Shown here: positions 8,782 through 18,136 of the stretch, in pieces
How positions within the stretch are numbered: the stretch's first letter is position 1
How the letters are laid out: the number at the start of each line of letters is the position of its first letter
Source: an uncultured Bizionia sp.
Lineage (GTDB): Bacteria; Bacteroidota; Bacteroidia; Flavobacteriales; Flavobacteriaceae
DNA: 64,000 bases
Assembly: GCA_947496215.1 (NCBI GenBank)
Contig: CANMCF010000014.1
Span: 1-64,000 of the forward strand
Direction of reading: 5' to 3'
The notes under the pieces: model-generated
The model's database searches: none
What the model saw: the letters and a program-made list of their open reading frames with translations, nothing else
What the model was told of the DNA's origin: nothing
Program-made: the position numbers and the translations under genes

Positions 8782-8820
8782 AATACCCTTTGCAAAGAAC
8801 TGCAAAGGGTATTTTATTTA
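8782..8820 (+). terminator. Rho-independent terminator of the TonB-receptor operon
   Basis: Perfect 13-base stem (8782-8794 with 8801-8813), loop AAGAAC, followed by a T-rich tract. It lies 43 bases after the lipoprotein stop. Confidence 0.85.
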
Positions 8821-9053
8821 ATGTCCAACATGAACTATCAAATCACAAGAAAAAGCCAATTGGATTATCTTTTTTTAGGCAAAATAAGATTCTGAATTCA
8901 AACTTGTTTCCAAGAAATATTACGATAGTTGAAAAATCCTGACGGATTTTCTATTTGATTTGTATTTGCTAAATTTAGATTCTCAAAACACTCATTTATT
9001 ACCACACAAAACAGGTAAATCATATTTGATATGTCGAATATTGATTTTACATA

Positions 9054-9545
9054 ATGCAATACGCACCATCTCCAAATCTTTCAAAACTCATTAAACACTA
9101 TCTTTTATTTGATATTCCATCTAGTGGACAAAAAAGATATAGGCATTTTTCAAATGGTCATAGTGGTCTGGTTTTCAACTTGAAAAAAGAATTCATTTCA
9201 CTGAATTCAATGACCACATTACCAGAAACTTTCGTGTTCGGACAAATTTCTGAAAATCAAGATTTCGGTATCGATCGAAGAGATTCTATAACTTAGAGAT
9301 CGCCTACAGTCAAGCTCTGATTCAAGTGAAACAATTAATTATTTGAATTCCTATTTTACTAATAAATTAAAAAACTCAGGCTATATTCCTAATCTTCTCG
9401 TTGCTAAAACCATTCGACTTGTTCAAAAGACAGGAGGCAACACATCTGTTAATGAACTTTGCTCTCGGGTAGGAATCAGGGAGAGAGAAATGCAAAGAAT
9501 GTTTTCCAAGAAAATAGGTGTTTCTCCAAAAAAAATCATCCGTTC
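9054..9545 (+). pseudogene. Broken AraC-family regulator
   Basis: From ATG 9054 the frame gives an AraC-type N-terminal domain (YAPSPNLSKLIKHYLLFD, RYRHFSNGHSGLVFNL) and stops at 9294-9296. The frame recovers by 9343 with SYFTNKLKNSGYIPN and the start of the DNA-binding domain, NELCSRVGIREREMQRMFSK, KIGVSPKK. At about 9540 the sequence switches to a nitrilase-like gene, so the second helix-turn-helix is missing. One disruption in the middle plus loss of the C-terminus makes the gene non-functional. Confidence 0.7.
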
Positions 9546-10138
9546 ATCAACAAACTCATGTCTGCTGGCAACGAATATTGTATATTCGATCTGTATGGTT
9601 GGAAGTGCGGAATTTTGATTTGCTATGACAACAACGCAATAGAAGACGTTAGAGCGACAAGCCTTTTAGGAGCGGAAATAATTTTTGCCCCCACGTTACA
9701 GGATGCACGCCTTCCACGGTGCCTCATCGAGGTTATGTACCCGATGAATATTGACAAAATCGTGAAATCGATCCTGTCTCATTACTAATGGAGTTTGATG
9801 GATCTAAAGGCTGGCGTTGGTTAATGTGCTGGCTTCCTGCTAGAGCATACGACAATGGGGTTTACTACGCATTTACGAACCCTATTGGTTATGATGGTAA
9901 ACATTTGAAAAATGGCAATTCAATGATAATCGCCCCATATGGAGAAGTTATGTCCGAAATAAAATCATTTGAAAACAACATTGCAATTTCAAAAATCACA
10001 AAAGAAAAAATTAAACTCTCAGGCGGATGGAGGTACAAAAATGCTAGAAGATCTGAATTGTACAAAGATATAATTGGTAAAAATCATAAATCGGACACGG
10101 TTCCTATCTGGATAAAGAAACAAGTTGACTTAATATGA
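9546..10138 (+). pseudogene. Broken carbon-nitrogen hydrolase (nitrilase superfamily)
   Basis: The frame from about 9546 carries FDLYGWKCGILICYDNN, the nitrilase segment around the catalytic cysteine (ICYD), and LLGAEIIFAPTLQD. After about 9705 the homology continues in another frame (PHRGYVPDEY, then a TGA where a Trp codon is expected, then QNREIDPVSL). From 9788 it reads as MEFDGSKGWRWLM...ARAYDNGVYYAFTNPIGYDG to the stop at 10138. The N-terminal half with the catalytic Glu and Lys is absent, replaced by the AraC fragment. The 3' end overlaps the acetyltransferase start, as in the intact ancestral pair. Confidence 0.7.
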
Positions 10139-10587
10139 GAAGTGTTACAATAAAACTGGCAGAAAAAAATGAAATGGATTGGGTCAACTCGAAATATCGG
10201 GAAGTTGATTTTGTAGAATCCAATTATGAAAACGAACATATAGTCATCGCCAAGGTAGGAAATGAAAATGCTGGACTTGGCAGATTGGTTAGAATTGACG
10301 AAAACAACATAGAACTAGGAGGAATTTATGCATTCCCAAACCATAGAGATTTAGGAGTTGCTGAAAACATTGTAAGGAATCTATGCGATAAAAACCCTTT
10401 TGATGAATCTACGATATGGTGCTTGCCTTTTGAAACTTTATTGAATTTCTATTCAAAATTTGGGTTTGAAAATTGTGAAAGCAGCAAAGCACCTGAAAAA
10501 GTGACTAAAAAACTTGAATGGTGTAATTCAGAAAACAGATACGAAAAGAAAGTGTTGCTTCTTTGCAAGAAGCAACAAAAAACCTAG
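10135..10587 (+). CDS. GNAT-family N-acetyltransferase
   Basis: A 150-residue protein with the order expected of a GNAT fold: an N-terminal strand VTIKLAEKNEMDWVN, central strands HIVIAKVGNENAGLGRLV and NIELGGIYAFPNHRDLGVAE (acetyl-CoA loop, here weakly matching Q/RxxGxG/A), a helix NIVRNLCDK, strand IWCLPFE and the LNFYSKFGFENC turn typical of motif B. The start overlaps the preceding broken nitrilase gene by four bases (ATGA), so its translation was originally coupled. The substrate is unknown. The gene itself looks intact although its partner is dead. Confidence 0.75.
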   Translation: MRSVTIKLAEKNEMDWVNSKYREVDFVESNYENEHIVIAKVGNENAGLGRLVRIDENNIELGGIYAFPNHRDLGVAENIVRNLCDKNPFDESTIWCLPFETLLNFYSKFGFENCESSKAPEKVTKKLEWCNSENRYEKKVLLLCKKQQKT

Positions 10588-10661
10588 TACAGCATCTCTA
10601 AAACAAGATTTACGATTAAAATATTACTCCTTGATAATTGATTAGAAAGAAATGCTTCTCC

Positions 10662-11768
10662 CTAGTAGTTCAACTTTGGCATGAAAAACTTATCCAAGTC
10701 GAGAGTCACTCCAAATTGGGCGGATACGATGATGTCATCGTATCTGATGTTTAAATAATCTCGACCATAGTATATGAAAAACAGATACCCGACGGCACGG
10801 TGAGCTTTAGGAGAAAACTCTATTAACCCCCTTGCATTGAACCTATATTTCTTTGAGTCGTTTTTGAGGTTGGGAATGAAATTATCCAAGTTACCTGCAA
10901 CATACCCAATCTCTCCTCTAAAATGCCAATCTTTTCTTTTGCCAAAACGATTGGTTCTATAATCATAGGAAGCAATGAACCTATGACGACCATAGGATTC
11001 CTCCTGTTGCTCGGAATATGCAAATATTGATGTCTCTGTTCCTAAATCCAATCGATAGGCAAGACTCAATTGATGAAGAGATAGACTTTTGTAATCATAC
11101 CAACCCTTGGTAATTTGAGCATATGCATAATTGGTTGAAAAATCCCCGTTGGCATATGAATTCCTCCTTTGGTGAGACGGAAGCGAATCGTTAGGGAAAG
11201 AAAAACCCGGAGGCTGCCCGTTGCTGTAGTGATGGACTTTCAATAGAAGATTGACGAATTTAAGGTTTTTCTTGGATGGGTCAATTTTGGACTTTAGACT
11301 ATCATCTTTAAAAATATGGCCCGTATAGTTGTTATAAAGATTGACATTCCAACTAAATCCCACCTTGTGACTGGCTGGAAGTATTGGTTTCGAGCTGTCG
11401 TTGGACATTCTAAAACTCCCATTGTAGTCAAGTGATATTTTATGACGTTTATAAGCCCCTCCTACCTCACGACCAAGAAACAAAGGAAATGAAAGATTTA
11501 AATTTGCTTCTAGAAGATTAACATTGCCATTGGCGCCTTCACCATCGTTCAACGGTATTCTTCTTTTTCCCATCGTAGTAATGTATGGAGCAATCGTAAC
11601 ATAGGAAGGCTCAGAATTGGCTCTCCATGTTCTTTGGATCAAGTAATAAATCGTTTTTTTATGTTCTTGAATCAATGAGTCCTTTTTGGCTTGATCCAAA
11701 TAAAACATGCTTTGCGAAAATGTGCTTTGGGCCATTAATAACATGGCGATAAGAGCTAGTTGTTTCAT
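10662..11768 (-). CDS. Outer-membrane barrel resembling phospholipase A (OMPLA-like)
   Basis: A 368-residue protein with signal peptide MKQLALIAMLLMAQSTFSQS, then many alternating aromatic beta-strands and a C-terminal FFMPKLNY. Residues 179-184 read HHYSNG. Outer-membrane phospholipase A carries the catalytic His and Ser in HxSNG, which would be His180 and Ser182 here. Further on, NSYANGDFSTNYAYA supplies candidate Asn residues (such as Asn213) for the third catalytic position. The neighbourhood gives no hint and it is a single-gene unit. The barrel is clear; the enzyme assignment rests on one short motif plus fold type, so it is moderate. Confidence 0.5.
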   Translation of the reverse strand: MKQLALIAMLLMAQSTFSQSMFYLDQAKKDSLIQEHKKTIYYLIQRTWRANSEPSYVTIAPYITTMGKRRIPLNDGEGANGNVNLLEANLNLSFPLFLGREVGGAYKRHKISLDYNGSFRMSNDSSKPILPASHKVGFSWNVNLYNNYTGHIFKDDSLKSKIDPSKKNLKFVNLLLKVHHYSNGQPPGFSFPNDSLPSHQRRNSYANGDFSTNYAYAQITKGWYDYKSLSLHQLSLAYRLDLGTETSIFAYSEQQEESYGRHRFIASYDYRTNRFGKRKDWHFRGEIGYVAGNLDNFIPNLKNDSKKYRFNARGLIEFSPKAHRAVGYLFFIYYGRDYLNIRYDDIIVSAQFGVTLDLDKFFMPKLNY

Positions 11769-12179
11769 ATGTCAAAAAATTAAGTCACTCCCAAAAAGGA
11801 ATGAGTATTATAAAACACTAGGGAGAATACCATATAAATATAGTAAATATTTACATGTCAACAGATAGACATAGCTCGGCAAATTCTATAGAATCCCCAC
11901 GTGCTTTGCTCTTTTCATCAAACTTGATTTCGAACATTGTCAGCCAAAACATGAACAATAGTGAAATGATCTATTTAGCCCCATAAAATTGATACCGTTG
12001 AAAACAAAACATAAAAATTTGTACCTGTGCAAACTTGAAAACTTGTCGTTTTCCACTAATCTACTCATCATAAGGTGTTCAAAAAAAATAATTTGAGTCT
12101 ATCGCTTCGATACATTCTTTCTTGTAACCCAAATGTTTCATTTGTCGTCAAACGAGCAAACAACAAGAAATAACAGAAA
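11769..12179. other. Divergent intergenic region
   Basis: About 410 bases between the minus-strand barrel gene and the plus-strand serine hydrolase. I see no ORF, repeat or strong hairpin. It must contain both promoters, but no clear TTTG-N19-TAnnTTTG pair was found. Confidence 0.4.
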
Positions 12180-13250
12180 ATGAACATTTATTTAAAATAT
12201 CTATTAGTAGCAATCACCATTTCATCATTTAATACTCAGTCAATATGCCATGCGCAAAATTTAGCCAAAATTGATAGTTTATTGCAGAAAAAGTACCCAA
12301 GCAATGCTCCTGGTGCTACCTTTTTGATTTCCAAAAACGGAAACATCATTTACGAAAAGGCATTCGGTCTAGCTAACCTAGAGTTGAATGTTCCAATGAA
12401 AACGAACAATGTCTTCGAAATAGGATCCATGACAAAACAGTTCACAGCAATTTCCATATTGATGCTTATGGAGAAAGGGAAACTGGACTTAGATGATGAG
12501 ATTACCAAGTTTATTCCTGGCTATCCAACAAATGGAAATAAGATAACGATACACCACTTGTTGACACATACATCTGGAATTAAAAATTTCACTAGTGTCA
12601 AAGGTCTAAATGCAATTGCAAAAAAAGACTTGAGTCCTTCTGAGTTAATTGACTTTTTTAAAGACGAACCTATCGATTTCATACCTGGAGAAAAATTCAA
12701 ATACAATAATTCGGGGTATGTCATATTAGGGCATATCATAGAAAAAACAACAGGAATGAGTTATGCTGATTTTGTTGAAAAACAAATATTTGAAAAATTG
12801 GAAATGACAGCTTCACAATACGCAAGTCATAGAGAGGTCATTCAAAATAGAGCTTCAGGATATCATAATGGAAATGGTTACATCAACAGTAGAGCAATTA
12901 GTTATACACTACCCTATTCCTCAGGCGCATTGATGTCAAACATAAATGATATGCTCAAGTGGCAAGAAGCCATAAAGAATAACCTTTTAATTAGTAAAAA
13001 AACGACTGAAAAAGCATTTACCAATTATACATTGAATAATGGAGAGCATATTAACTATGGATATGGTTGGCATGTCAAAACAATAAATGGAGTTACTGTC
13101 AGAGAACACGGCGGGGCCATTTTTGGTTTCAAATCAATGGGTGTAAGTCTTCCAGATGAGGACATCTATGTAATCGGATTGAATAATTGCGATTGTAATT
13201 CTCCAACTAAAATCACAAGGAGAATAGCAGAACTAACAGCAAACAACTAA
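12180..13250 (+). CDS. Exported serine hydrolase, class C beta-lactamase fold
   Basis: A 356-residue protein with signal peptide (to about residue 25, ICHAQ). The SxxK motif is SMTK at residues 83-86 (Ser83 nucleophile, Lys86 base), the YxN motif is YNN at 175-177, and near the C-terminus HGG in VREHGGAIFGF replaces the KTG box. This is the penicillin-binding-protein/class C beta-lactamase-like family (PF00144), whose members act as esterases, D-aminopeptidases or peptidases in the periplasm. HGG instead of KTG argues for an esterase or peptidase rather than a true beta-lactamase. It is monocistronic as far as can be seen. Confidence 0.85.
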   Translation: MNIYLKYLLVAITISSFNTQSICHAQNLAKIDSLLQKKYPSNAPGATFLISKNGNIIYEKAFGLANLELNVPMKTNNVFEIGSMTKQFTAISILMLMEKGKLDLDDEITKFIPGYPTNGNKITIHHLLTHTSGIKNFTSVKGLNAIAKKDLSPSELIDFFKDEPIDFIPGEKFKYNNSGYVILGHIIEKTTGMSYADFVEKQIFEKLEMTASQYASHREVIQNRASGYHNGNGYINSRAISYTLPYSSGALMSNINDMLKWQEAIKNNLLISKKTTEKAFTNYTLNNGEHINYGYGWHVKTINGVTVREHGGAIFGFKSMGVSLPDEDIYVIGLNNCDCNSPTKITRRIAELTANN

Positions 13251-13328
13251 ACGCTCTATAACTTCTTATAAAATAACATTTGAGAACATTACGAAAATTC
13301 CATCTTTCCTTTAACTATGCATTTTTGC

Positions 13329-13336
13329 TATCTTTG
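13329..13336 (+). promoter_or_regulatory. -7 promoter element (TATCTTTG)
   Basis: Matches the Bacteroidota -7 consensus TAnnTTTG, 41 bases before the DUF3050 start codon. No clear TTTG -33 element lies 19 bases upstream. Confidence 0.55.
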
Positions 13337-13377
13337 CGCCCACTTATACCTAACGACACTTACAAGCAAAAAACGGA

Positions 13378-14175
13378 ATGGATAGAATACAACATATAGA
13401 AAATGAGATTTCTGAATTAAGAAGTCAATTGCATAATCATGATCTTTATGAAAATTTAAAGAATGTAAATGACATCAGGACCTTTATGGAAAATCACGTC
13501 TTTGCCGTTTGGGATTTCATGTCGCTTTTAAAAAATCTCCAAATAAGACTCACTAACGTTCAAACACCCTGGACTCCTTCAAAAAACGCTACCTTATCTA
13601 GGTTCATAAATGAAATTGTTCACGGAGAAGAAAGTGATCTCAATGAATTGGGAGAGCCCAAAAGTCACTTTGAAATGTATTTGGATGCAATGTCACAGTT
13701 AAAGGCAAATACAAATGAAATCGACAACTTCATAAAACATGTAGAGTTAGGACATTCTGTTGATTATTCATTGGACGCAATCAAAATTGACAACAGGGTT
13801 TCAGATTTTGTGAAGTTCTCATTTTCAATTATTGAGACAAACAAACCTCACCTTGTTGCTTCTGCGTTTACATTTGGACGAGAAGATGTCATTCCGGATA
13901 TGTTTATTCAAATTCTTAAAAATTATGGATCTGAAAATAAACCGTACAACAAACTCATTTACTATTTAGAACGCCATATAGAACTAGATGGAGATGAACA
14001 CGGCCCGCTTTCACTTCAAATGATTTCTGAACTATGCAAAGCCGATGACCTTAAATGGAATGAAACATTGATCGTTGCAAAGCAATCCTTGGAAAAGAGA
14101 ATTTCCCTTTGGGATGCAATTAGAGATTTAATTAAAAAGAAGAGTCAGCATGCAACTACACATGTAAAACATTAG
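13378..14175 (+). CDS. DUF3050 family protein (heme-oxygenase-like fold)
   Basis: A 265-residue all-helical cytosolic protein. Its conserved pieces match DUF3050: [19 protein letters not shown] (residues about 41-60), [23 protein letters not shown] and [18 protein letters not shown]. The spaced His/Glu/Asp residues ([25 protein letters not shown]) are arranged as in heme-oxygenase-like metal oxidases, so a di-metal site is plausible but unproven. A -7 element lies 41 bases upstream, and the next gene follows 14 bases after the stop, so the two are likely co-transcribed. Confidence 0.75.
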   Translation: MDRIQHIENEISELRSQLHNHDLYENLKNVNDIRTFMENHVFAVWDFMSLLKNLQIRLTNVQTPWTPSKNATLSRFINEIVHGEESDLNELGEPKSHFEMYLDAMSQLKANTNEIDNFIKHVELGHSVDYSLDAIKIDNRVSDFVKFSFSIIETNKPHLVASAFTFGREDVIPDMFIQILKNYGSENKPYNKLIYYLERHIELDGDEHGPLSLQMISELCKADDLKWNETLIVAKQSLEKRISLWDAIRDLIKKKSQHATTHVKH

Positions 14176-14189
14176 TGGTAATTTAAAAT

Positions 14190-15206
14190 ATGGAGTTAGA
14201 TAAAACTGAAGATTATAGAGTATTAAAGGGAGGCATCGACATTAACAGGCTTGAGAAATTGATTTTTCAACTAATAAATTTATTTACCATCAATAAAACC
14301 TCTTGGTCTGAAGGTATAGAATCTCTAAATGACCTTATTTATTTGAAGAAACATGATGGTTCCACATTGTCCAATGAAACAAGTGAATTAATCCTGAATT
14401 GGATTGGTTTCAAGTATGACAATAAAATATTTGAAGGTTTTCCAGAAAGTCATGATGGAAATGATCAAAAATCCAAGAATTTGGTTTTTACAATGGACTT
14501 GACTTTGGATACGATTTTCAATATTCGACATAATATGGACGTCTTACCCTTTCTAGCCTCTAAATTGAAAGAATCATCAAATGAATATGAGTCATACGAG
14601 ATAAGAGGTCTAATCAATTGGGTCAAGGAAACCAAAGCAAATCCCAAGCAAGAAATTTCAAACGATGTATTGAATCAAATTTTATCAAGAGTCGATAACT
14701 ATTTTGAATCAGAATATGATAATGAAAACGATTCTTATCTACTTTGCGGGCTTGGAGAAACCATAAGAGAACACAAACTGTGCTATTCTATCCATTGGTG
14801 TCAAAAATCTGAAAAACACATGTCGAGAACAAAAAAAGCAGGATGGGTAGGTGCCGGCGCTCTGATGCTTTCGAAAGTATCCGATAAATTTGAAATGATG
14901 GGGTCTTCACCTGGAGTTGATTGGATTCATCTTTTCGAACTGGACATCCAAGGCTTAGAAGAATACTTTCATTTGGAAATTCCTTATGAGAAAGAAAATA
15001 TCTCAAGACTGAAGTCTGCAATCAAATGTTCAACCAATGAGCTTTTAAATATGGTTGACAGCCAAGAAAAAATAATTTATACTGAATCAAAATCCTGGTG
15101 TGACCACTTCCCTGAGTTTCAAGAAATCGCTGATGATTTGAACAAATATGGAATTGACTGCCAAGTAGAGGTCAAAACGAGAAAAAAAGCAACGAACAAC
15201 ATATAA
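14190..15206 (+). CDS. Hypothetical protein
   Basis: A 338-residue soluble protein with no signal peptide or membrane segment. It is rich in helices and acidic residues, with scattered cysteines (LLCGLGE, HKLCYSIHWC, SWCDHFPEF). I do not recognise a family. It begins 14 bases after the DUF3050 gene, so it is probably in the same transcript and may act with it. Amino-acid composition and codon use resemble the neighbours, which supports a real gene. Confidence 0.65.
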   Translation: MELDKTEDYRVLKGGIDINRLEKLIFQLINLFTINKTSWSEGIESLNDLIYLKKHDGSTLSNETSELILNWIGFKYDNKIFEGFPESHDGNDQKSKNLVFTMDLTLDTIFNIRHNMDVLPFLASKLKESSNEYESYEIRGLINWVKETKANPKQEISNDVLNQILSRVDNYFESEYDNENDSYLLCGLGETIREHKLCYSIHWCQKSEKHMSRTKKAGWVGAGALMLSKVSDKFEMMGSSPGVDWIHLFELDIQGLEEYFHLEIPYEKENISRLKSAIKCSTNELLNMVDSQEKIIYTESKSWCDHFPEFQEIADDLNKYGIDCQVEVKTRKKATNNI

Positions 15207-15262
15207 CTAGTTTTAAGACGAATGCTTGTTAAAATCATTCACAGCTATCAAAAAAATCGACT

Positions 15263-15955
15263 ATGAAAAAACTTGTCTTGACATTTATTCTCTTTTTACC
15301 TCTATTCGCTCAAGCTGAATACAATGGTGTCCATATTGAATTTAAAATTAGACTACTTGATGGAAAGGAAATACTGGGCTTTAAGTTCATTGCCCACGGA
15401 CAAGATAATGAGAAACTCAAAAGGGAGCTGGAGTCAAAACCAGATGTTCTACTTCAAAACAGCTACTCTTTTGAACCAGGAAACTATGGGTATTACCAAA
15501 AGCGATTGGAGTACGAATATCAAGGAACTCATCTTTATAAATTAATTGAACCCATTGAAATTGACCTCAACAAGATAAAATTCATTACCATTGAGGAAAT
15601 GAAAATGAGTTCATATGCAATTCAAATTGCTAGCAATCACGAGTGGAAAGATAGACTTTGGATGAATTCTGTTCCGATGATTAAATATTCGAAAAATGAA
15701 GACATGTGCTCCTATGATGTATTCATCCACAAATCTGATGATATTCCCAATGAAGCAATTGAGAGCATCAAACAAATCATTTACCAAACGGACATTAAAA
15801 TAAAAGCCAAGGAAAGAGAAAACATCGTGAATCCTGACCTAGAGTATGCTGAACAAATGAAAGAGCTATATGAAGAAAGAAGACTTTTATTAAAACCTTT
15901 GCTAGAGAAATACAAAAACATCAGGACCCTGATTGTTAGCACGTGTACCTGTTGA
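15263..15955 (+). CDS. Secreted hypothetical protein
   Basis: A 230-residue protein with signal peptide MKKLVLTFILFLPLFAQA. The mature part is probably beta-rich at first (YNGVHIEFKIRLLDGKEILG) and ends in a long charged helix (KAKERENIVNPDLEYAEQMK...LYEERRLLLKPLLEKYKN) with a cysteine pair at the very C-terminus (STCTC). No motif of known function is visible. It lies 57 bases after the preceding hypothetical gene and could be transcribed with it. Confidence 0.6.
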   Translation: MKKLVLTFILFLPLFAQAEYNGVHIEFKIRLLDGKEILGFKFIAHGQDNEKLKRELESKPDVLLQNSYSFEPGNYGYYQKRLEYEYQGTHLYKLIEPIEIDLNKIKFITIEEMKMSSYAIQIASNHEWKDRLWMNSVPMIKYSKNEDMCSYDVFIHKSDDIPNEAIESIKQIIYQTDIKIKAKERENIVNPDLEYAEQMKELYEERRLLLKPLLEKYKNIRTLIVSTCTC

Positions 15956-16010
15956 TGAAAACATGAAGCAATTAGAAAGTACAACCTAATTCTAACAACA
16001 ACCTTAAGAC

Positions 16011-16754
16011 GTGCATAGAAAACTAAAAATCCACACATTTATCCTCTTGGCTTTTGTAGCTATAGGTTGTAAAACACCAAAAGAAGATCTTGACTATGAA
16101 AGCAAAAGCTTGAAAGTAGATAAAATAGGCTCAAATACCTTCGTTCATGTTTCCTATTTGGAAACAGAATCCTTTGGAAGGGTTTCTTGCAACGGTATGA
16201 TAGTAATTGATGACGGAGAGGCTTTGATTGTTGACACACCAATAGAAGATCGTGTTTCCAAAGAGCTGATAGGTTGGATAAAAAACACTTTAAACTGCAA
16301 ACCAATTGGAGTGATCGCAACTCATTTCCATGATGACTGCCTTGGAGGATTAAATGAATTTCATGGGAACGGAATTCCTTCCTATGCTTCCTTGAAGACA
16401 ATTGACTTGGCGAAATCAGACAGTATCACATCTCCCCAAATTGGGTTTGAGAATCACTTCGAAATAAAGGTTGGAAATTCCAAGGTAATAAATGAATTCA
16501 TAGGGGAAGGGCATACCCAAGACAACATTGTAAGTTACTTCCCTAATGACAAGGTATTGTTCGGTGGCTGTCTCATAAAAAGAGTTAATGCAAAAAAAGG
16601 ATATTTGGGAGATGCAAACATCAACGAATGGTCCAACACGGTAAGAGCCGTAAAATCAAAATACAAAGATGCAGAAATCATCATCCCCGGGCATGGAAAA
16701 CCTGGTGGACAGGAATTGTTGAGTTATACCATTGAGCTCTTTAAGGTTGAATGA
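16011..16754 (+). CDS. Subclass B1 metallo-beta-lactamase, lipoprotein form
   Basis: A 247-residue protein starting at GTG 16011 (no ATG fits). The signal IHTFILLAFVAIGC gives a lipobox cysteine at residue 20. All B1 ligands are present: H105-F-H107-D-D109, His168 in GEGHTQDNIV, Cys187 in FGGCLIK and His228 in IIPGHGKPGG, equivalent to His116/His118/Asp120, His196, Cys221 and His263 in the standard numbering. Lys190 (Lys224) and Asn204 in LGDANINEW (Asn233), which bind substrate, are also there. B1 enzymes are zinc hydrolases of penicillins and carbapenems in the periplasm, and flavobacteria often carry chromosomal ones. No mobile element lies near it. The spectrum cannot be read from sequence. 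Confidence 0.9.
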   Translation: MHRKLKIHTFILLAFVAIGCKTPKEDLDYESKSLKVDKIGSNTFVHVSYLETESFGRVSCNGMIVIDDGEALIVDTPIEDRVSKELIGWIKNTLNCKPIGVIATHFHDDCLGGLNEFHGNGIPSYASLKTIDLAKSDSITSPQIGFENHFEIKVGNSKVINEFIGEGHTQDNIVSYFPNDKVLFGGCLIKRVNAKKGYLGDANINEWSNTVRAVKSKYKDAEIIIPGHGKPGGQELLSYTIELFKVE

Positions 16755-16866
16755 AAACACAAGTTGGTTAATCTCCATACAACCTCTCTTGTTAAAATCA
16801 TTCAATTTGCATTCGTTAAATTAGCTCCTAAAACCCACGCTCGAAAGTAGACAAATCAACTGATAG

Positions 16867-18117
16867 GTGCAATTCGAAAAAACTAGCAAAAAATTGAACG
16901 AACAACCAACCAAAGCAAAAAAAAGAATTGACTTGTTGGACATATATCGAGGATTCGCAATTCTTGGAATTTTTGTTGTCAACATCGTCATAATGAATTC
17001 AACCTTCCTCAACCAGGATGAATTTGCGAAGCAATGGACATCCAACATAGACCTGTTTTCCGTAAAAACTCTTCAACTGTTTTTTTACACCAAGTTCTTT
17101 CCAATTTTCTCTCTACTCTTCGGGTTGGGTATTTCAATGCAAGCCTTGAAGTTGTTTGATCAAAATAAACTTTCGTTTGCTTTCTTTGCCAGGAGGATGT
17201 TTATTCTTTTCATCATAGGAGCTTTGCATATAACCTTCCTATGGTCGGGAGATGTTTTAAACCTATATGCAGTTCTCGGGTTGTTTACCACACTTATGAT
17301 AAAGAAATCGAACAAATTGATATTGTCCCTTTCTGTTTTGTTCTTTTGCTTTCCGTTTTACGATCAGCTTTTGGAATATTTTTTCAACCTTGTAAATTTT
17401 CGCCCGGAAACCTATTTAAGTGATCATAGTGGAGCAACCGTAAATCAAATAATCAAGAAAGGTAACTACTTGGAAGGAATGAGATTGAGGTTCTTGGAAT
17501 ATCTCACAAACATACCAATGCTATTTGGCTTCTTGGCACCAATCGCAATTTCAATGTTTCTATTGGGACTTTACATCGGTAAAAACAAGATATACAAATC
17601 ATTGGATTCATTTGTCCTACGCATAAAGAAGCCAATGTTGTTATTCGCGGTAATTACCAATGCCTACAGATTGATGTTTCTATTTGTAATAGTAGAACAC
17701 GAGATCTTTTCATCCAAAATCAACAGACAGTTATTCATCAAGACAATGGTGCTTTCGGATGTTGTCATGGGATTGTTTTACCTTTGGGTCATAGGTTGGC
17801 TGTACTGCAACACCAAATGGAAAAAAATCATATCCCCTTTGAGATATGTGGGTAGAATGGCGCTTACAAACTATGTCATGCAAAGTTTCATAGGCTTGAT
17901 CCTATTCTCGTCAATCGGGTTTGGACTATACGAAACCTTAAGCCCTTCGGAGACATTGTCTATAGCAATTACCGTATTCATATTTCAAATGCTATTCAGC
18001 AAAATTTGGCTTGGGCATTTTCGATTTGGCCCACTGGAATGGGTATGGAGGTGCTTAACATACAAGGAATTGTTGCCTATCAGGAAGAAAGTTTCCATTT
18101 CCGACAACCAGTTTTAA
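16867..18117 (+). CDS. DUF418 (YeiB-type) multi-pass membrane protein
   Basis: A 416-residue membrane protein with a GTG start at 16867; the first in-frame ATG would delete the conserved beginning. The N-terminal signature RIDLLDIYRGFAILGIFVVN and the C-terminal MALTNYVMQSFIGLILF...FGPLEWVWRCLTY are those of DUF418 proteins. About ten hydrophobic segments are visible. Family members are proposed transporters or acyl-modification proteins, but the role is unknown. The Crp-type gene follows 19 bases downstream, so the two may be in one unit. Confidence 0.85.
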   Translation: MQFEKTSKKLNEQPTKAKKRIDLLDIYRGFAILGIFVVNIVIMNSTFLNQDEFAKQWTSNIDLFSVKTLQLFFYTKFFPIFSLLFGLGISMQALKLFDQNKLSFAFFARRMFILFIIGALHITFLWSGDVLNLYAVLGLFTTLMIKKSNKLILSLSVLFFCFPFYDQLLEYFFNLVNFRPETYLSDHSGATVNQIIKKGNYLEGMRLRFLEYLTNIPMLFGFLAPIAISMFLLGLYIGKNKIYKSLDSFVLRIKKPMLLFAVITNAYRLMFLFVIVEHEIFSSKINRQLFIKTMVLSDVVMGLFYLWVIGWLYCNTKWKKIISPLRYVGRMALTNYVMQSFIGLILFSSIGFGLYETLSPSETLSIAITVFIFQMLFSKIWLGHFRFGPLEWVWRCLTYKELLPIRKKVSISDNQF

Positions 18118-18136
18118 AATAACAATTTAAGTACTA

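Noticed and set aside
12180-13250. Serine hydrolase as a true class C beta-lactamase
   Set aside because: It has SxxK and YxN but HGG in place of KTG, as in esterase or peptidase members. The real beta-lactamase in the window is the metallo-enzyme at 16011.
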